DNA of 64,000 nucleotides, from the NCBI GenBank assembly GCA_001972305.1, contig BDDD01001605.1:62001-126000 (forward strand). The letters run 5' to 3'. Made by a program: the position numbers and the translations under genes. Under the pieces are notes generated by a model, which had not been told where the DNA came from, made no database searches, and saw nothing but the letters and a program-made list of their open reading frames with translations. Of this stretch, positions 57,989-64,000 are shown in pieces. The number at the start of each line of letters is the position of its first letter. Position 1 is the stretch's first letter. This DNA comes from Cephalotus follicularis (lineage: Eukaryota > Streptophyta > Magnoliopsida > Oxalidales > Cephalotaceae).

Positions 57989-59063
57989 CTGAACACACAT
58001 TAAAAATGGCAAGACTAAAATTCAAAATCTTCCAATTCGGAAAATAAATAAATATATAAACATGTTTAGAATATACATCATAGCCCAGTGAGTTACCATC
58101 TTCACTCTCCGGAAGGTTTTAAACAACTCTTTTCAAGTTTGGTTGACAGTAAAATTTTACCACCAAAAAAAAGGAAAAGAAAAGAAAAAAAGAGACCACC
58201 CTCAAAAGTCTAATTTGTCAATTTCTAGAAAAATGGGAACCCCAACTCAATCCAAACCAATTTCGAAGCTCATTATCAGCTCCAATGAGTGTCAATTGTC
58301 CCACGTAACTTCTTCCATTCCCTCCCCAGTTCTTCAGCAACTAAGCATTAATCAATTACCTAACCAACAAACCATATTCATACATTCTATTAACCATCTA
58401 CAAAGGGATAAACCCCAGATGCATTATCCCCCCTGCAAACACAATATTTCAGGTGAACATTGCATGGGGTTTTGCAGAGTCTCAGCTCCTCAACCCGTGA
58501 AATATTACAAATTCTATGTTTACACTACTAAGTACCCAACAAAGGAAAAAAAAAAAAAAGAAATTTTTTTCACTGCATTGATACTTCTGAGTTACCTTGC
58601 AGCTTATCTCCAACCACTAATTGATAGATTCCAAAACAAATCCCAGATTGAGACCTAAATGTTGATCCCAATCAACAAAAGCTTCCCATAATATATAATA
58701 ATATAATCATCGAATAAAAAAAGAACAAGCTATGTGTGATTCAATTACGTGAAGCTAAAAAAAAAACACAAAACAACTCAAAAACGATATTTCTTACGTG
58801 TATATGCAGCTAATAGATTATTAAACACGCAACTAAAATCAAAATAAAATACGATACAAAAGAAATAACAGAAAAATTATATAAGCAGCTCAAAAATTGA
58901 AATTTAAAACAATAAGGAGTTCCATATCATCTTATAAGAGTAGTCTAAGTAACTAATACACAAAATAGAATAATAAAAACGACATTGAAATACCAAAAAA
59001 AACGAGCTTTTGGTTTTTATTAGGATCTGCGAGGAATTACCCGTTTAATAATCGACGATTATT

Positions 59064-59107
<44 letters not shown>

Positions 59108-59110
59108 GGC
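57989..59110 (-). other. Probable 5'-UTR intron and leader of the E2 gene
   Basis: The acceptor TTCAG|ATGG abuts the ATG. A candidate donor ACGG|GTAATTCC lies at about 59030 on the minus strand, next to a CT-rich leader whose (CT)n run is at 59071-59101. This would be a leader intron of about 1 kb. The plus-strand open frame at 58143-58658 lies within it and shows only low-complexity residues. Confidence 0.5.
59071..59101. repeat. (GA)n microsatellite in the E2 leader
   Basis: Uninterrupted GA run, reading CT on the E2 gene's strand. CT runs are common in plant leaders near transcription starts. Confidence 0.95.
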
Positions 59111-60489
59111 TTGTTTCTCTGTTTTTTAATGATACTACAATCAAGAGGAGATGAGGACTATTATGGGATTATGGAAGAGGTGTCGGGGTATATTTGTAAT
59201 TTAGGAGCTGTTAAATTGTTTTAATTTTTAATTATTATTATATTTGGATCATTTGGTAGGGATACATGTTTTTTTGTGAAAATTCACAGTTTTAATTAAA
59301 ATTATTGAGATATCAAATATGTAATGTTACTATATAAAAACTAATATGTATACATGGCTCTTATAGCATTACTATATATTAGTATCTATATGTCTATACA
59401 CTCCAAATCGTGTTTACCAATATCTGTTTATATATTATTGATTATGGATTGTTAGCTTATATTATTAAAAAAGTTTATAAACAAATTGGTTGTTGTGTAT
59501 TTATCCAAAAAAAAAAAGGTGGTGGTTGTGTCTAAGACATATGTGTAGTACTACTATATAAAGAATCAATACATTGTAGTTTAATGATAACACTCTTCTT
59601 CTTTTTTTCTATTTTTTTTAGTGAAATACTCAAATATCTATTAGGACGTTATTAGTCTCTTTTTCTTTTCTTGGTTTTGTTTTTGTTTTTGTTTTTAATA
59701 ATATTAAAATAATAATAATAATATAGAAAGATGACTCATTTATAAGTGTGAAAAAGTGTAGATGAAGCAAAGAAATGTATGATGCTTTTGGGACTAGTAG
59801 TTTTGTTTAGAGAAGGCAAGGTAAGGTAGCCTTTTGTCACAGGAAACTTTTGTACTGATTATTATGGTTTTGTTTGTTTGATATTTAAAAAAAAATACTA
59901 TATATGATAAGTTTTTTGAAAAATTTTATCAGGTTAAAATATAAGAAATATTATTTATTCAATCTTCGAGGGATAATAATAAGTTTTGGTAAACGCATTT
60001 TTAGGGAAAAAAAACATGAAAATATATATATGAGCATGCTAATTATTCAATATTGTAAAGGAAATGTTTGTGTATTTAGCACCAGTCATGGTATCATTTG
60101 ATACATATTAGTTTTTTGGTGCATCTGTCCAGGTGATTAATTCAAATCATGATAAAAAAAAGAATACGATTATACTTTATTAAGAATTTTATTGTTGTAC
60201 TTAGCACTAGTCTTGGTATGGTGTCATTTTAATTAGAATTTAAAAGAACAATATTAGCCACTTGTTTTACCTAGCAAGTAGTTTTATGAGTTCCTGTAGA
60301 ATTCCAGTGTTATATGGAATATTTTAATGCCAATTGCCACAAGTATTAGTAATATGATTGTATGAGTTCGTGTGGTTGCATCAATATTTGGTAGTTTAGT
60401 CCCACAAGTATTTAAAAACACAAAAAGAGTAGTTGCAACATATTCTCCGTGGAACAATGCATTTTTTTCTTGTCACTGATAGCGCCAAT
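59111..60489. other. AT-rich intergenic DNA
   Basis: No gene recognised. A phrase of the form TTAGCACCAGTCATGGTATCATTT at about 60077 recurs as TTAGCACTAGTCTTGGTATGGTGTCATTT at about 60201, a local duplication. (TTTTG)n-like and (AAT)n runs occur near 59670-59725. Confidence 0.6.
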
Positions 60490-63442
60490 TCATATTTTTA
60501 CTGGATGAACTCAAAATAAGGTTAGAAGATATTGATTACCTAAGATGATGAGACGCAGAACTTATTAAATAATAAGTTAGTTAAGATAGTCTATATCAGA
60601 TTATAATCAAAGTTTTAACCCTATTGAATTATATCAAATATAATAACAGGGATGTAAAAAACATAAAATCCTTTTAGGATTCAGACTTACGAATCTCATC
60701 AAGATTCCGCAAGTTAAAATATATTAGAACATTTCTTCTCGTCGGTACATATATGAAGGGGTTCTTAGGCACGAATTTTATCTGATTTATTACTTTTCTC
60801 TGCTTTTATCTTACATCATCTTATTTAACAATCGGAGAGTCCTTCGGAGCCAACTCCGGCCACTCTTCCAATTTTCTTTCTCTATCGTAAACCTTTCAAA
60901 TTAACAATAGCACAAAATCTCAGAATTTTCATAGTAACAGATTGACGCCGTTTGTGGAAAGTTGTCTGTGGGAAGCGGGCAATCATCAATTGTCATATTC
61001 CTACTCATTTGATATGAAGTCGTGGCAAAGAAGGGAGTTACGAGTAAGACTAATCAATTGTCACAACCCTCGCAACAACGTGCCCAGGGATCCCTCCGAT
61101 GCTCAGGGACGTTCTCCCACGCCAACAACGTCGAACATGATGACATTGAGATCCAACGAGTCCCCAACACTCTTGCAACTACCACAGAAATTAATGAGAT
61201 AAGAATATAGATTGGTGCTCTCGCTGCCTAGGTCGCAATACTTGTGGAGAATGCTCGAACAGGACCAAGGACACGTCCTCAAGAAACTAGACCTCACCAC
61301 CAGTTGAGGGAAGATGACCTTTCCCACTCGGGTTCTAGCCCTAATGGATCGGATCATGATCGTCATCAGAACAGATTGAGCCCACGCGCTTCAAGGGGTA
61401 CTAGTGTTGATCAACAGATCGACTAGATGATAAAGAAACTCAATGGCTTGATGAAGGACAAGAAGGACAACTATCAGCCAGACGGTGAACCACCATTCAC
61501 CAAGGCAATCATTCATGCCTCTCTCCCAAAGGATTTCAAGATGCCTACCATTGAACAGTATAACGGAATAGAAGATCAAGTCGATCATATCGAGACCTTC
61601 AAATGAATAATGTTGTTACAGATGGCCCTAGACGCGATCATGTGTAAAGCCCTTCCACCAACTCTCAAAAAGGTTGCGCGAGTCTAGTAATAAAAACTCG
61701 CCCCAGGGTCCATTGAATACTTTAGTCAATTTGGACAACAGTTCGTGAACCACTTCATCAGCATGCGCCGCAATCAAAAAGTATCTGCCTCCTTCATGGT
61801 CGTCTAACAAAAAGCGGGTGAGACCCTTCGTGAGTATATTAAGTGCTTCAATAGTGAAGCTCTCGAGGTACATTACTTGGACCCATTTGTGGCTCTTGCT
61901 ATAACAATGAATAGGCAAGTCTTCCAGCTTAAGCTTTTCATTGTCCAAATGCCCTCCCGTGACCTTGAATGAGCTAATGAACCGAGATGATGATATGTAC
62001 ATCAATGCCAAGAGACTAGCAGCTCGCCAGGAGGTTGATGAAACTAACAAAAGGAAGGAAAGGGATGAGCTGAGACAGAAAGGTGATGTGTTTAAAAGGC
62101 TCAAGGATGAACAAGGATCTAGACATGAGAGAAGCCCCAATAAAGGGCAGTGAACTTACACTTATCTAATAATGAAAATGAGTGACATACTAATAGAGAT
62201 TGAAGACAAAAACTACCTCTAGTGGCCTAAAAAGCTCAAATCTAACGGGAACAAGAGAGACGAACAATTTTATAATTATTACCAATTCCATAAAGACCAC
62301 GACCACAACACAGAGCAATGTCGTCAATTGAAGGATGAGATCGAAGCTTTAATCCAACGAGGCCATCTTAAGACCTATGTAGTTGATGGATAGAGGAAAA
62401 GTGATGGGAGACCTTGATGTTCTCCAAATGCAAAGACAGATTCTCGACACCAACCTACAGCAGGTGCCATTCAAACAAAATCTAGAAGGTTTGTTGCTGG
62501 GGGCACAACCTCATCATCTTGAAAAGCCTACGCATGTCAGGTGACGACTACATTTGGACCAAACAAGAGACCAAGAATAGACTTGGTGATCTGCTTGTTC
62601 GACGCTGACTTTGATGGAATCCAAACCGTTCATGATGATGCTATTGTTATCACCTTGGCAGTAGCAAACTTTGAGGTGAAAAGGATGCTCATCGACAATG
62701 GTAGCTCTGAGGACATACTCTACCATGACGTTTTCGAGAAGATGAAGTTAGGCAATGATAGGTTGAAACATGTTAACTCCATCTTTATGGATTCTCAGAA
62801 TAGCCTATCCATATTAAAGGGGCTATTGAGCTGCCAGTAACCGTAGGGATTGCACCCTTCCAAGCCATGGTTATGGTGAAGTTTTTGGTGGTTAAACTCT
62901 CCTACACCTACAATATGATTATTGGAAGGCCAAGACTTAATGCATTAGAAGCTATAGTCTCAACTCCTCATCTGAAACTAAAGTTCCTGACCAATTTTGG
63001 GGTTGGTGAAGTTCGTGGAGAACAGAAAATGGCTAGATAATGCTATCTAATAGCACTGAATCCCAAGAGCAATGAAAGTTTGTAAATCAAAATTTAGGAT
63101 CTAAGGGACTCCGCAGTTGAGTAGAGGGAAAACCGGGAAAGGAGTTTACTCTAGTTTAAATTTTTGAAGACGATCAAGATAGGGTCGTCTATATAGGCTC
63201 CCTTCTAGAGAAGAACGATCGTGAGAAATTGGTAGCCTTTTTAAGGTTATACTCGGATGTGTTTGCCTGAAAAACCGCATACATGTTCAACATTGACCCT
63301 AAAGTATCTTTCATCAAATTAATGTCAATCCCGATTATACACTAGTTCTTTAGAAAAAAAGAAACTTCTTGTTTGATCGACAACAAAAAATCAAAGAAGA
63401 AGTTGGTAAGCTCCTCTTAGTCGATTTTATTTAGGAAATTGA
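60490..63442 (+). mobile_element. Tat-type gypsy remnant: LTR end, gag and protease (fossil)
   Basis: An LTR ends near 60939 (GTAACA), followed by the primer-binding-site-like TTGACGCCGTTTGTGG at 60942-60957. Recognisable downstream are gag pieces (61430-61990), a zinc-knuckle-like YYQFHKDHDHNTEQCRQLKDE (about 62275-62335; first Cys not evident), an aspartic-protease segment RMLIDNGSSEDILY (62683-62724) and the linker leading to reverse transcriptase (to about 63440). The rest of pol is missing, cut by the LTR that begins at 63443. It is heavily broken, with well over five interruptions, and clearly older than the element at 26488-47224. The left LTR boundary is uncertain. Confidence 0.7.
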
Positions 63443-64000
63443 TGTTAGAGTTAGGTGTCCCTGTAAGCCATGAAGGTGCTAAATATGTGTACATATTTGA
63501 TATATTCCTTAATCGGAGTAATCCATGAAAGCCTATGGTTATGTACTTTACACTCTTATCCTGCATTCTAAGTTCTAGTTATGTTCAATTGTGCAAATAT
63601 ATTCACAATGGCAAACCGGCTATATGTAATATCCCAAACCGTCAAAAGCGGATCAGTTGATCACCATGTCAACTGAGTGCACATATAGCGCCCTGTCACC
63701 GAGGGGTTGGATCTCATGCCTAGAGAGGTAATAAGAATGAGATCCTTATTCCCTTCAGACAGAAGTTCCAAGTCATAAGTTCACTTTCTGGGAAATTGAT
63801 GAACCGCAAAGACTTGCCGTATTATGCTTGCTCCTGTTGTAACAGGGAGGACGGATTCTCTCATTGTCGTTTGGATGGCATTAAAGTTGATGTGGGGAAC
63901 ATGCAGGAGTATGATACTGAACCGACCCACCATAGGTGACCTATCTGGATGGACATTATTTCCCTTGTCGATAGGATCCCTATTGCTTTCGGTAGTGTAT
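63443..64000 (+). mobile_element. Copia-type LTR start, truncated by window end
   Basis: TGTTAGAGTTAGGTGTCCCTG begins abruptly inside the Tat remnant. It resembles the start of the solo LTR at 8853 (TGTTAGAGATAAAGTCCTGCAAGCCA). No coding sequence is visible before the window ends. The 5 bases before it are ATTGA; a matching duplication would lie outside the window. Confidence 0.55.

Noticed and set aside
58143-58658. 171-codon plus-strand open frame
   Set aside because: Lies in the probable leader intron of the E2 gene; Lys/Ser/Gln-rich with no domain.
59030-59110. PHO2-like miR399 target sites in the E2 leader
   Set aside because: No sequence resembling the miR399 complement was seen; gene structure also fits UBC23 better than PHO2.

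Overview
This is a plant nuclear window, almost certainly from a eudicot. The intergenic DNA is AT-rich, the introns are U2-type, the retroelements are plant Ty3/gypsy and Ty1/copia lineages, and the host genes have plant-specific architecture: a UBC23-type giant E2, a DUF1279 protein and a CLE signalling-peptide precursor. Species cannot be fixed from the sequence. No prokaryotic, organellar or CRISPR feature was seen.

Layout. 1-14075 is a transposon graveyard: an antisense Tat-type LTR cut by the window edge; a small hAT element (961-5897) split by a solo chromovirus-type LTR, itself split by a pararetrovirus-like fragment; copia debris with a clean solo LTR (8853-10556); and the 3' part of a Tat element with an antisense Transposase_28-type ORF. 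15057-15551 is a small secreted-peptide gene whose 34-residue repeats each carry a CLE-like motif, one nearly canonical. 17293-26001 is a complete-ended but decayed Mutator-like element (MULE): a multi-exon transposase on + and a convergent GRF zinc-finger/coiled-coil/membrane gene on -, with a solo LTR nested between them. 26137-47786 is a MULE-type MITE disrupted by a Tat gypsy element (26488-47224). That element holds a solo LTR, an unclassified insertion and, inside its 3' LTR, a non-autonomous LTR element.

The host-gene island follows. A DUF1279 (FAM210-like) gene at 49450-49890 (+) faces a seven-coding-exon UBC23-like E2 gene at 52845-57988 (-). The E2 exons sum to 3459 nt, exactly 1152 codons plus stop. 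From about 60490 the window returns to retroelement debris: a Tat-type gag/protease remnant, then a copia-type LTR that runs off the end.

The genes do not form an operon or pathway. The two most interesting biological units are the multi-CLE precursor and the MULE with its convergent GRF partner. The main structural story is nesting, readable from target-site duplications (TSDs) that can be checked by eye. TSD, splice-site and motif positions were read directly. Family names rest on recognised motifs, and no database search was possible.
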